A stretch of 64,000 nt of DNA, taken from assembly GCA_030062745.1 (NCBI GenBank), contig CP099841.1:28461398-28525397 (forward strand), read 5' to 3'. Position numbers and translations under genes: made by a program. The notes under the pieces were generated by a model. That model searched no databases and was not told the DNA's origin. It saw only the letters and a list, made by a program, of their open reading frames with translations. Below, one piece after another: positions 33,901 to 45,150 of this stretch (its first letter is position 1; the number at the start of each line of letters is the position of its first letter). Source of the stretch: Capitulum mitella. Lineage: Eukaryota; Arthropoda; Thecostraca; Pollicipedomorpha; Pollicipedidae.

Positions 33901-34002
33901 CACAGGGGCAGAGCGAAAGTTTCTCGACAGATGGAGGAAAAGACAGAAAGACACAAACACGAACAGACACACTTTACTAAAATAGCACATAGATTATATA
34001 TT

Positions 34003-34013
<11 letters not shown>

Positions 34014-34033
<20 letters not shown>

Positions 34034-34050
34034 TCATAAATATATACGTA
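34014..34050. repeat. TA microsatellite
   Basis: A (TA)n tract with ATTCATAAATATATACGTATG at its right end. Confidence 0.9.
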
Positions 34051-34379
34051 TGGTGTGGCAGTATTCTTTCTTTGATACATGTTTCGTTAAAAAACGACCG
34101 GATGGTTGGCATTTGCTAGGTTCTTGATGTATCGCATATGTTCTCGGACCTTTCTTTTCGTAAATTTGTCGAGATTTCATATCAGATGTACAAAATTATT
34201 AATCTCTATGTACTAGGGTTTCGGGACACTTGTGTCATCTTTAGAGAGGTGGAAAGTTGGCAAAAGTCACTACACGAAAATTATTTTAGGTGCAGCACGC
34301 TTACATATAATATATACATATACTGTCAATAAGGAAATAAGTATGTGGATAAGAAGATTAATCGAAACGTTGGATTTAA

Positions 34380-35591
34380 CCCTATTCCCGGCAGGGGGGG
34401 CTAAATCCACCCCACCCTCGGGTTTTCTGCTTGCGAATTCCAGGCCTTTTGACGCAGCTTCACGAAACTTGGTCACTTTTCCTAACTATTTTTTCTACGC
34501 GCTATGACAAAATTTCACAATTCTACTTTGCTCAGGAGCGGAGCCAGGCAACGTTTTTGGGAGGCACCTCAGGCAATTTTTGGCCATGTTTAGGGTAAAA
34601 GAAAAATGTCTGCCAAAAACAGAGATTTTAAGATAAAACTTAAAACTTTATATGGATGCATAGCTAAATAGTTGGGCAATGCGCACACAACATTTTGTTT
34701 ATCTGAGGTCACTTTACAAGGTCAGGGCAAGGCCAAAAGTCAAAATTTGTTTTTTTGCAATAATTTCGGTGCTGTTTTTTTTTTAAATGCCAACCCCGGA
34801 ATATATATGACGTACAAGGGCGCCCTCTACCTGTGTACCACGTTTCAGGTTGATATCAGGTCGGGTCACGGAGCTATGACCTAAAATGTCAGTGCTCGTA
34901 CACTATATCGCAATGGCCAAAAGATGAAATTTTTGGAATAGAGTGAATTCGAATAATTGAAAACATTTATAGATAATAGCAAATGCACACGAGATCATTC
35001 CAGGTAACCCCAAGGTCACTGGAGGTCATTTAAGGTCAAAAGTCACAAGTTGATCTGAAGAACGTGTGACCATGACAGTTCCCCCTTTTTCATGTCCCTG
35101 GCACCGCCTATGCTAACATTATACAAACACTGTAATGCGATTTGTACTTCTTTAGCATAGCATAACTAGCAGAAGCCAAAAAAGTGTTTTTACCTTTTTT
35201 GTTCATTCATTTGTTAAAAAACTAATCCTCCTATTTTTGAAACCCTGTGAACGCCCATGAATTTTCTCAAAATTTCAGATTTATGGACACATGGTAAAAG
35301 CCGTATCCCTAATCTCTCGATTCATGCCAGTTTCATTGAAATCGGTTCATAAACAACGGAGTTATAAGAAGTCCAAAAGTACCCCCATTTTAACATTTTT
35401 GCCCCTCTGTATCCACAAATTTTGAAATTTTGAAAGTTTCTTTTTATAAAAATGTCGTTCACGTCACGGCAAATCGATTGCCGTTTGTTGCGATGAAATC
35501 GGACAAGTAGTTCTCGAGATCTCGGGGGGGGGGGCCAAATCCGCCACCCTGCCGGGAATCGACCATACCGTCTAGCCCTCCGGGAATAGGG
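34380..35591 (+). mobile_element. TTAA element copy B (complete, 1212 bp)
   Basis: It is flanked by TTAA at 34376-34379 and 35592-35595. The ends are CCCTATTCCCGG and its exact complement CCGGGAATAGGG. The right end carries a second inner copy of the end motif (TGCCGGGAATCG) about 30 bases inside. There is no transposase frame, so it is non-autonomous. TTAA duplications and ends starting CCC are hallmarks of piggyBac-type transposons. The interior holds many AGGTCA/TGACC motifs. This is the best-preserved copy in the window. Confidence 0.93.
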
Positions 35592-35595
35592 TTAA

Positions 35596-36429
35596 GGGCA
35601 AACGACTTACTCCCAGTAGCTCTAAGGTTATCCAAGAATTTAGTTGTTTGGGGCTGGCGAATTTTTATGACCATATACAGCTCCCCATATTTAACCCGCG
35701 CACGACCGTCGGTCCGTTTCCAACATCGGCGACTGGGGGGCGGGGGCTGTTGGCAGCCCCCTCTAACTCGCGAACAGTTGGTCGCACAATAAAAATAAGC
35801 ACACCGCTAGAAAGCTTGTGACGAGTAGAGCTCGAAACTGGTCTTATTTTTAGTTTTAGATAAAAGGTAAGCAATTCACGTCCTATATATATTTTCTCCT
35901 AGCCAACTGCATGAGACCGAGAAATGGCCTGAATCTCAAGGGCTGTGACTAATAACGCATAAGTAAAGGCACAGCGCACAAGTAAAGGTCCGCAAATGCC
36001 GACACACATCTTATTTCTCAGATTTGTTAAATATACATGCCGAAACGTCGAATTAAAGAGACAGCAATTTTCCCGCCGGCTGTCGGCGTGCGTCGCAGCG
36101 CTATGCAGTAACAAATTGGCGGGAACTAATTTTAGCGTTCCTTTATTTTCGCGAAAAAAGCCTATCCATGTACATTTTATTGATCTTACTGCTTCTTGTG
36201 ATGGTTTTTCATCATTACATTTTGGGAAAATTCATTAGTTACCAATCTACGCAATTGGCGGAACCTTATTCGCGAGAGTCTGTTTATTTCCGAAATACGA
36301 AAAATGCGCCTACTGCCACCCTAAAATGTCTCTCCTACAAATTTCCAAACTTCTCTTGAGGCGGCTCCTAGAGTGCAATCGGTTCTTTTACCAATATGCA
36401 ATTTACTCTTTTTTCTAAAATATGGCGAC
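35596..36429. other. no recognisable gene
   Basis: AT-rich unique-looking sequence with short frames only. Confidence 0.55.
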
Positions 36430-36900
36430 TTCATGCACCTTGTCGGTTGCCTGTAAAAGCAGCCCGATCTGCGGTGGATCGCGCGTGACGTGTCGACTGG
36501 CAAAGGCTGGGTGGCGATCGGTTCCACAAACTCGGAGCATTGGATTACCTTCAGTTAAAAAAGGTTTTTTGTTGTGTTTAGAGGTGAAGCGCATGCCATG
36601 AGGTCGCCAAAGTCTGAGGAGAAGAATAAATTGTACATGTCGCGCCCATTGGTGAAACTTCGTGGAAATCGGTCCCATGGACCCTTAGCATTGAATTACC
36701 GGCAGCCAAAAATATGGGTTTTCGTTGCGTGTAGAGGCGACGAACTTGACCTGAGGTCACCAAGTTCTGGAAAGAACATTAAAATGCACGGCGTATCGAT
36801 TAGTGAAGATCTGATGAAGATCGGTCCCACAGGTTCGGGGCCTGGGATTACCTGCAGCCAAAAACGAGAATTATCGTTAATGAGGACGAATGAATGTTCG
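36430..36900. repeat. ~152-bp tandem repeat, three diverged units
   Basis: The landmark (G/A)ATCGGT(T/C)CCA...GGATTACC...CAGCCAAAAA recurs near 36515, 36667 and 36820. Units are diverged but in register. Confidence 0.75.
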
Positions 36901-37203
36901 ACAAATCTTTTCTGTCCTAGATTTTCAATACCGATATCAATTTTCGATCCTGTACCCATGCACTTTGTAATATACGGTATACACTGCAACGCACCAATGA
37001 CAGAGAGATGACAAAACACAGTTTCGTTCACTTTCATCTCGTTGTTGGTGATGTTATGGTGATGGGTATATGACGATATTTTTGGTCTCCATTATTTGAA
37101 ACAAACCGCCGTGCAGAGAACACGTCGATTTAATGTCGCTTCCTCGAAGGAAACGATCAGCAAAGCAGAGTTCTAAGCGCATGTTTGGTTCTTTTGCCGG
37201 CAG

Positions 37204-37350
37204 CATCCTCTGTGCCTGGAGCTTTGAGCCGACTACAGAGTCGCCGGACAAATTCAGAGAGTTACCTGCCATTCGCCTCAGCAACGTTTCCGGGATCATC
37301 CCCCACGACTACGACAAGAGCGCCTTCCCCGCATCGTCAGGCAAGCCCAA
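37204..37350 (+). CDS. probable N-terminal exon of the Cys-loop receptor
   Basis: A pyrimidine-rich acceptor (TTCTTTTGCCGGCAG) opens a frame reading FRELPAIRLSNVSGIIPHDYD then KSAFPASSGKPNPV. The P.DYDK..P...GKP..V pattern is how extracellular domains of Cys-loop receptors usually begin. Strand and position fit the channel gene at 41.3-45.6 kb. The 3' boundary is unclear, and the next expected segment (the first beta strands) was not found before 41339. Confidence 0.5.
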
Positions 37351-37832
37351 CCCTGTCCTGACCTGCTGACCGCCGGGAGAAGAGATCATGCTCCGTATTT
37401 ACGCGTATCGCTGTCTCAGGGAAGAGGTGACGGAGCGATGTGGTTAATCTGAAACGAATGAGCATCGAACAATATCTTGATGTGAATCAAACGCGCACTT
37501 TTCCAATCAGGGACTTTGTTCGAAGAGCAAGGAAATTCACGCCATTGTGTAGCCACGCGGATGTGGTTGATGTCTCACTGATTTTCAAGTCATGCTCTAA
37601 AAGCACCAATGTCTTACCTAATTTTACTACTACTTTTTGGAATGAGCCATGGAGGGGCAAGAGCCATTTTGGCAACATCAAAATGTCCAGTTTTGGTTTA
37701 ATGAGCAGCCCGCTGACAAGGCATAGCCCAGCCCGGCCTGGCCAAACTCAGCAATCATTATTCATTTCACGGTACGGCTTTTACCAAGAGGAGCAAGCAA
37801 ACTTTTCTACATGAAGTCGAACCGCAGCGTCA

Positions 37833-37911
37833 CTCCCCAATCGGCTAGTGGCGCATTATGCCGACGATCTATTCATCGTACTGAATAAAACACCTGAGTT
37901 GGATGCTTCAC
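37833..37911 (+). mobile_element. short reverse-transcriptase relic with YADD motif
   Basis: One frame reads LVAHYADDLFIVLNK before a stop. YADD is the RT catalytic-site motif. It is too short to assign a family. Confidence 0.4.
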
Positions 37912-38754
37912 TTTAGTCTTTGTGGTGGCTCGTCTTTGCTGGTTGTTTGTGTTACCAACTACTAATGCTGGCTTCAGCTTCCATTGAATGTATCGAATTT
38001 AGGCGTGAAAGGTGTGCAATCAATTTGATTAAAATCTCGCAAGTGTTTTCCACATAAATGAACTTGTGGTTTCAGGATTTCAGTGCACGACACATTTTTG
38101 TTCCTTGACATTTTATTTGTTCTCTTTGTGAGAAAGTTGCAAGTATGATTAGCATGTCATATACATTCGTCGTGCAACATGTCATGTGCTTCTCAGATGG
38201 AGGACCAGTGACGTGCTATGTCCGGTTCACTCTGGAGAACATAATTTCCGTTGACGAGAACAAAGGGGTGAGTGCCATTACAGAGGAAATATCGGTTTCC
38301 GGTGTTGGACGCGAACAATACATGAACGACTGATAAGGACAGGAGGTTATCAAAAATATTTGATAGCCTTTTATCATATTTGATATTTGATACTTGTTTG
38401 ATAAGCAGAATTCAGACATTGATTCCAATTCTGATTTCGGTCGTAACGGTGTGATTCAACCCCGACTCTGATTACGGCGCCTGTCAGTGGAATCTATTTC
38501 GATTCCGACTCTGGTCAAAACGGAATCATTTCCGGAATCAATTCCGATTACTCCGGAATCTAGCGCAAGTCTGCTGGAATGCAGATAAAATGTTCTAAAG
38601 GTCGTCTGAAACATCTGTGGAAATCCGGAAGGCCATGCAATTCTAATGGAGCACGACTGACGCGGTTCGAGTCGGGACTTTTTTGTTTTTTTTAACTTTT
38701 AACGTAATGCTGAATATTTTTTCACCTTAATACTGTGCCTGCGATAACGCGCAG

Positions 38755-38997
38755 TCGGCGCCGGCCAGTTTGTACAGTACCTGACGTACCTGACGATCAG
38801 TTTGGGCAGTACCTGACGTATCTTGCTGACAGGCAGATTGTGCAATACCTGACGTATGAACCCGACGGTCAGTTTGTGCAGTACCTGACGTATGTATCTG
38901 ACGGCCAGTTTGTGCAGTAGCTGACGTGTGTACCTAACGGCCATCTTATCCAGTACCTGACGTACCTGACAGCCAATTTGTGCGGTGCTTGACGTAT
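38755..38997. repeat. 36-bp minisatellite, array 1 (about 7 units)
   Basis: Units resemble GACGGCCAGTTTGTGCAG followed by TACCTGACGTATGTACCT. Each is 36 bp (12 codons) and open in several frames. The same unit forms array 2, which abuts the channel exon at 41339. Confidence 0.9.
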
Positions 38998-39039
38998 GTG
39001 CTTGCAAGAATGGATCCAAGGGGATGAGGTGATGGGGGC

Positions 39040-40500
39040 GATCGCTTTTCCCTGAGGCCTGAGAAGGGGGCCCATGAGCGGGGCCCCGAAGGGCCCCTCT
39101 CAGGCATCTCCCGAAGAGGCCCCTCTCAGACTCAGAAGGGGCCCCGAAGGACCCCGTATCAGCTCCATGGGGTTTCTGTGGAAATGTGAAAGGTCCTTGA
39201 TGCAGTCAGGGGCCTCTGGGAGGGTTAAATGATCCATGAGACGCGTAGAAGGGCACCAGAAGTTCCCAAAGAACTCCTGAGACCACAACAGGGCTCCAGC
39301 GCAGCAGATTGCCTCTGAAACCGCCAGAAGGTTCACAGGGACCCTGAGACGGCCAGGATGAGGACTGAGTCCTTAGGACAGCGTAGAGACCCCTGGAGTG
39401 TCATGGGGCCTCGAATGGGCCTATATAAAAAACTGAAGGATCTTGATGCGGTCATAGGGCCTTCGGTAGGGTTTATGAGACAATGAGACGTCAACATAGC
39501 CCCTAAGATGAAAAGGAGGACCTCTGAAACTCTCCAAGGGTCCCTGGGGCCGCAAGAAGGGCCCCAGAACAGCAAAGGGTCCATGAGGCTTCTAAAAGAG
39601 CCAGAGAGGCCCCTGGGACGATAAGAACTTAAAAGGGTGGTTTGCACGCCGTAAGGTTATTCTGGCCGGCCACAGGGCCCCTGAACAAGGATTCAGCAGT
39701 GACCTTGTATACTTCTGGAGGGTCCCCAAATGGACTAAACTGCTCCTTTTAAAAAAGTTGGGGAGTTTTTGATGCAGTCAGGGAGCTCTGGGAAAGCCAG
39801 GCAGGTAATAATAAGGCAAGATGGCCCCTTCAGATAAGATGACCCCTGAGACCGCCAAAAAGGTCGGAGGGCCCCTGCGAGGCAAAGAGGATACGAGGAC
39901 TACTGAGACGATATAAAGGCCGTGGACGTCAAAAGGACCATCAAGTGTATTAGGTGGAGTCCTGGCACAGAAAAGGTCCCCTGAGCTTATCAGTGAGGCC
40001 CCTAAAACACCAACAAAGGCCCCTGATACGGGTAGAGGAGCACTAAGACTGCCAAACATGCCCGATGTGACAGAGGAAGACCCCTGATACAGCCGAACAG
40101 ACCAACGTAGAAGTTCAGAGGGCCCTTGACATTGCACAAGGGCCGTGAAATCGCCAAAAGGTCTTTTGTAACTGCAAGAGGGTTCTGGGGACGAAAAAAT
40201 GTTCCCTAGGTACGATAAGAGTGGCATCTAGAACAACAGGGGCTGCGATGAGACTGCTGGAGAGGGACATATGAGACTGCTGCATAACATTTTCCAGCAA
40301 TTGGGGCCCATGAGGAGACCAGAGGGACTCCAGAAACTACTAAACCTTGAGACGCCCAGACAGCTTCTGAAACGGCCAAACACCAGCATTGCCTGAAACG
40401 CCTCTGTCACGGCAGAGAAAGACTTATACAGGGCCCTCGTTCTGCCTAAGGGCCTCCTCAGACGGCAAAACAATTCCGCAGGGACGACGGGAGGGAACTC
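39040..40500. repeat. long, highly diverged GGGGCCCCTGAGAC-type repeat region
   Basis: Motifs such as AAGGGGCC, GGCCCCTGAGAC and CCTGAGAC(C/G) recur irregularly for ~1.4 kb. The minus-strand frames across it (Gly/Pro/Ser-rich) are by-products of the repeat, not genes. Confidence 0.65.
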
Positions 40501-40517
40501 ACGATGGCGCCTGAGAC

Positions 40518-40795
40518 GTCCCGAGGGACACGTAAAACTGTAAAAGGAACCTGAGATTACTCGAGGACCCTTACACGGCAGACGTCCCGAGGGACACGTA
40601 AAACTGTAAAAGGAACCTGAGTATTACTCGAGGACCCTTAAACAGCAGACGTCCCGAGGGACACGTGAAACTGTAAAAGGAACCTGAGATTACTCGAGGA
40701 CCCTTACACGGCAGACGTCTCGAGGGACACGTGAAACTGTAAAAGGAACCTGAGATTACTCGAGGACCCTTACACGGCAGACGTCCCGAGACCAC
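40518..40795. repeat. 66-bp tandem repeat, just over four units
   Basis: Nearly identical units begin GACGTCCCGAGGGACACGT and end CCCTTACACGGCA. The low divergence suggests recent expansion. Confidence 0.95.
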
Positions 40796-41215
40796 CACGG
40801 CTCGAGCCCATATAAATGCCAGAGGGAACCTAGCCAAAGCTAACGAAAATGTCTCCAGAAACTATCAGATGGCAAAGGGGCTCCTGGACCAGACTCAGGC
40901 ACAAACATTGAAAACAGAGGGAATGATGCAGCCGCGTAAAATCCCGCCCATGTTGTTGTAATTCGGTAGCTTTATAGGGAAACAAAATGTAAATTTATTT
41001 GGATAAGGTGACACGTTTCAATGTTTCGGTGACTTGTTGTGCTGAAAAAAACCGCAAAATTACATGAAATATTTTGCCCCTTAACCCGAGCAAATCAACG
41101 TTTTTTTATATTTGAAGAGTAAAAAATGGGAGGGAGCCACGGCCGGGAGGTGGGGGGGGGGCGCTTTGGCCATTCGCCCTCCTTTCGCGAAATCCTAGAT
41201 CCGCTCCTGTCCGCC

Positions 41216-41350
41216 TACCGGCCAGTTGGTGCAGTGTCTGACGTATGAACCCGACGGCCAGTTTGTGCAGTACCTGAAGTACCTAACGGCCAGTTTGTGC
41301 AGTGTCTGACGTATGCACCTGACGGCCAGTTTGTGCAGTACCTAACGTAC
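41216..41350. repeat. 36-bp minisatellite, array 2, running into the channel exon
   Basis: About four units of the same sequence as array 1. The last unit supplies TTTGTGCAG, the likely splice acceptor, and the first codons of the exon at 41339. Confidence 0.9.
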
Positions 41351-41559
41351 CTGACGTTCTACTGGCGGGATGAGCGGCTGCTGCTGCCCGCGGCCGCCGC
41401 CAACTTCTCCAGCATCACGCTGGACACGAGCTTGCAGAGCCAATTCTGGGTGCCGGACGTCATGGTCTACAACCTGGAGGCGATGCAGCACATCTCACTG
41501 CTGCGTGGCCTCGGAACGCTGAGGCTCTTCTCCGACAGACACGTCAAGTACGGCATCTA
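41339..41559 (+). CDS. channel exon: FYWRDERL to loop-E region
   Basis: Acceptor TTTGTGCAG and donor CTA|GTGAGT. Encodes YLTYLTFYWRDERLLLP, SQFWVPDVMVYNLEAMQ and RLFSDRHVKYGI. The first six codons come from minisatellite sequence. Confidence 0.82.
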
Positions 41560-44514
41560 GTGAGTAGCGGTCGTTTCTCCACTCACCAACCGCCTCATTA
41601 ACGTTCGGTTAAGAGTTTCAGTAACATAAATAAGCAAAAATGAATATATAGAAGATGGGAAATAAATTCACCGTGCAAAGTCGGGCGTTTGGTGCTTCGA
41701 AAACCAAGAATTTAAAAGCTAAAAGGTTCGTCGACAGAGCTATTCAGCCAACAGAGCTATTCAGTATTTGATGTCACCATTCCAGTGCAAAGATGACCAT
41801 CTCGTGTGCGATGGACTTCTCGACGTATCCGTTTGATGAGCAGCATTGTCCTGTGGAGTTCGGCAGCTGTAAGTTGCCAGAACGTCCGTACGGGACTGGC
41901 ATGTTCCAAAATGTCGCTTCCTACAAAATGCTCTTACTCACCGAGCAGGCACTCTTGGATTAAAAAAAAGCATATTCCGACGACCTAATTGGCAACGAAC
42001 ATGCTTTTTCCCTTCTCTCTATATCTGTCTCTCTTTCTCTCTCTTTGTTCCTTTCTTTTCCTGACTTTCTTCTTGTCTCTGAGGCGAGTAGTCATGAAAA
42101 GAGTAGAACTATTCTTTATTCAATTGTTAGTGTTCACAGGATTTGTCGACTTACGGTTACATATTTGCATGTTTCACGGTAACTGTGCCGTTGAACCTTT
42201 TCGTTTTTGTCCTTGTGCGACGCAGCTCAACCACCTATAGTGCCCGCACCTGCCCGACTTTCGTCATCCAACTTCTGGTCTGGATCGTCGGTAGGTGCTC
42301 TTCATCAGCACGACCTCACCAGTGTCCGGTCCTCCACAGACAGCCACAAAAGCTCTGAACTGGTCTACGAATGGGCTCCCAGGCCCGCCAGTCTCGGCTA
42401 CATGGACAAACGTAAGCTGAGCAACTTCATTGCAGAGATCGAGCGCGGCGGACCGTACACGCACTGCTACGACGACGAGGGAGGTCAGTCGGTCTTCGTC
42501 GCCCCGTGCCGCGGAAACGTGGAAAAGACGGTCATCTTGGCACGTGCTCTCAAAATACGAGAAAGTCGCTGTACGTGCGACTGGTCCTCTGCTGTGCTTT
42601 AATCAGCATTTCCCAGACAGTTTCTGAAAATCGGTATATTCAACGCGCACGAATGCAGTTTCAAGACCAGGGCGAATACTTGAAGGATAGCAACGTCATG
42701 GCTGAATACGTGTTACTTCATCAGTAAGGCCATCAGCGACCCTTGCATTTTCTTACTGATGAATAGGTTTGAAGTCAGGATAAACGTATGTCTCCCTAAG
42801 AGGATGAAAGACAATCTCTCATTTTTGAAGAAAGCTTGATTTTAAACGATAATGCATCAGCAGAGAAAGCGTATAACCTGACATAAATGTATCCGGATCA
42901 GTGGCTGCGTCATGCATTCAGGACAACTCTGGAAAACGACGTTTTCGAGTCCTTTCCTTCTGTTTATGGTTACTGGGACAACGTTACATTTTCCAGGGCT
43001 ATGGAACAATTTTCATTGTCCGTTCCACTCCCCCTTGGTACCGCAATTGCCTATTATTTTGCAAGACGACGGCAATGTTTAATTGAGGAATGCTCAAAGG
43101 CAGAAAATCTTCAAGCACAAATTAGCACTGTTGTGCAAAATGCATGAACATTTCCGAATAATTCAGGCACTGTCTCAGTCGGCGCCCGCGTCCCCAGACT
43201 TCTGTTTCACGAACGTGCTGGTGACGGTGCGCCTGCGGCGGCGCACCGTCTTCTTCCTGTGGCACACGTTCCTGCCGTGCGTGCTGCTGGTGACCACCTC
43301 CTGGCTGAGCATGCTGCTGCCGCCCGAGGTGATCCCGGGCCGGATGGTGCTGAGCATCACCTCGCTGCTCGCCCTGCTCACCATGTTCACCTCCAGCCTG
43401 TGAGTGTGTGTGACGCCTTCCGGCTGTGGACCGTTACCCAGGGTCCTTGCTCACCCCTGTCGTCGCCGACTCCTTGGTGCCTGACTCTGGCTCTGACTCG
43501 GATTCTGGCCTCTGCCGGGGCAGAGTCACCGGCGCTTCTGATGGTCACCGTCCGCGACGTGCTTGCGGTTGTGAGCCTGACGAATTTTTTCCGTATGGGG
43601 CCGGCCAACTAAAAGAAAACTACATACAAGTCATAAATATTGCAGGTAGACCTTTGACCGGCCTTCGCAGACATGATCACATCGCACCTGCATTGGACTC
43701 ACATGGATGGCCCAGGTTCAGCACCCTGATTTCTCACCGAGATTGCCTAAAAATTTCCAAGATTCTTCGAAAGGAACAGGCCTTCAGAACTTTTCGATTG
43801 TTCTTTATTCGGCGCGGCGAATTCCCAATGCGCGGGACTCGCGCCCCCATAGGGCTAAATATACTCCAGCCACGTGCCAAACTCGAGTCGACGAAGTCAG
43901 CGGTCCCCTTCAGAGCAGCGGCATCAGGAAAGACCCTACTTGTAATTATTACTGAGTGCTCCTGTGTAAGGTGTTATTCATCGCGTCTCACCGGTAGAAA
44001 CACGTGAGCCCACTGTTTTGGTGTTTTAAAGTTGTCATATTGTTTTCGTTTCGTGACATTTTTACGCATGGTTTTACCTCTGTATGAATTTATAGCTGAA
44101 ATACACTGATATGCTTGGATGGTTATTGCGAATGTACATACACACATACGATGCTAGAACCAAGAGACACTGCTGCCATTGGCATCTGGGCTCACTCGCA
44201 GGACTTCCATCTTTCAGCAGGGGCATGGAGGTCTCCTACATTCGGGCCAGCGACGTCTGGTACGTGGGCTGCCTGTTCTTCGACTTCCTCATCATTCTGG
44301 AGTACGCCGTGCTGCTGTTCCTGCAGCGTAAGAAGAAGGATGACGAAGAAGGCGCAGACACACGTGCAGTGCGTTCGTCCAATCGAGGTCAGAGAACTGT
44401 ACTGTGGGGCTGTCAATGAGAGGGCAGAGTCAGATTTTGTTCACCAGCCCTTGTCATTGAATACTGGGTGAGGAGTAGAAAATCGCCTACGCCTTGTATA
44501 TGTTTAAGTGTACC

Positions 44515-44562
<48 letters not shown>

Positions 44563-45112
44563 CGTATACATACATACATGAACAAAATTAATACGAGTGG
44601 TGTGATAGGGCGATGTTAGGGATCGAATCCCGTGCTACGCAAACCATGTTGCATAGCTTGCGTACCCTACAACTGAACACTCAGTTCCAGGTAACAGCCG
44701 GTTTTGTGGCGAAAGTTTATCGTGCGTCTAATGGTGCAACACGACAGTGTGGTAGTCAGCATGGCTCTATGCTGGCCAGTTACCACCTGACCAGTGGGCC
44801 CAATATTGAGCGCCGGGGGACTCGGACCCCTCTTGCCAGGATGGGGAAACCAACACTCTACTAACTGAGCTAACTGTCACTATCATGGTTTGACGGCCCG
44901 ACCGACCACGGTCAGGTCATCAGATACCACAAGGAAATTATGTATTTACTCCGTAATCATGATCTCAACAATCTGAATAACACTCATTAAACTGTCATAA
45001 TAAATATGTTACGTAGAGTAAATATATTACCTTCGCACCAGTAACTGAAATACCGACCACGGTTTATCTCGGGATCAGATAGGGTTTACACAGGAAGCAC
45101 ATACATACACAC

Positions 45113-45150
<38 letters not shown>

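Noticed and set aside
39333-40470. Long minus-strand frames rich in Gly, Pro and Ser
   Set aside because: They follow the local GGGGCCCCTGAGAC-type repeat and show no domain, start context or splice pattern.
44815-44882. Functional tRNA gene on the minus strand
   Set aside because: Box A and box B are present but the acceptor stem does not pair, so a SINE-like origin is preferred.
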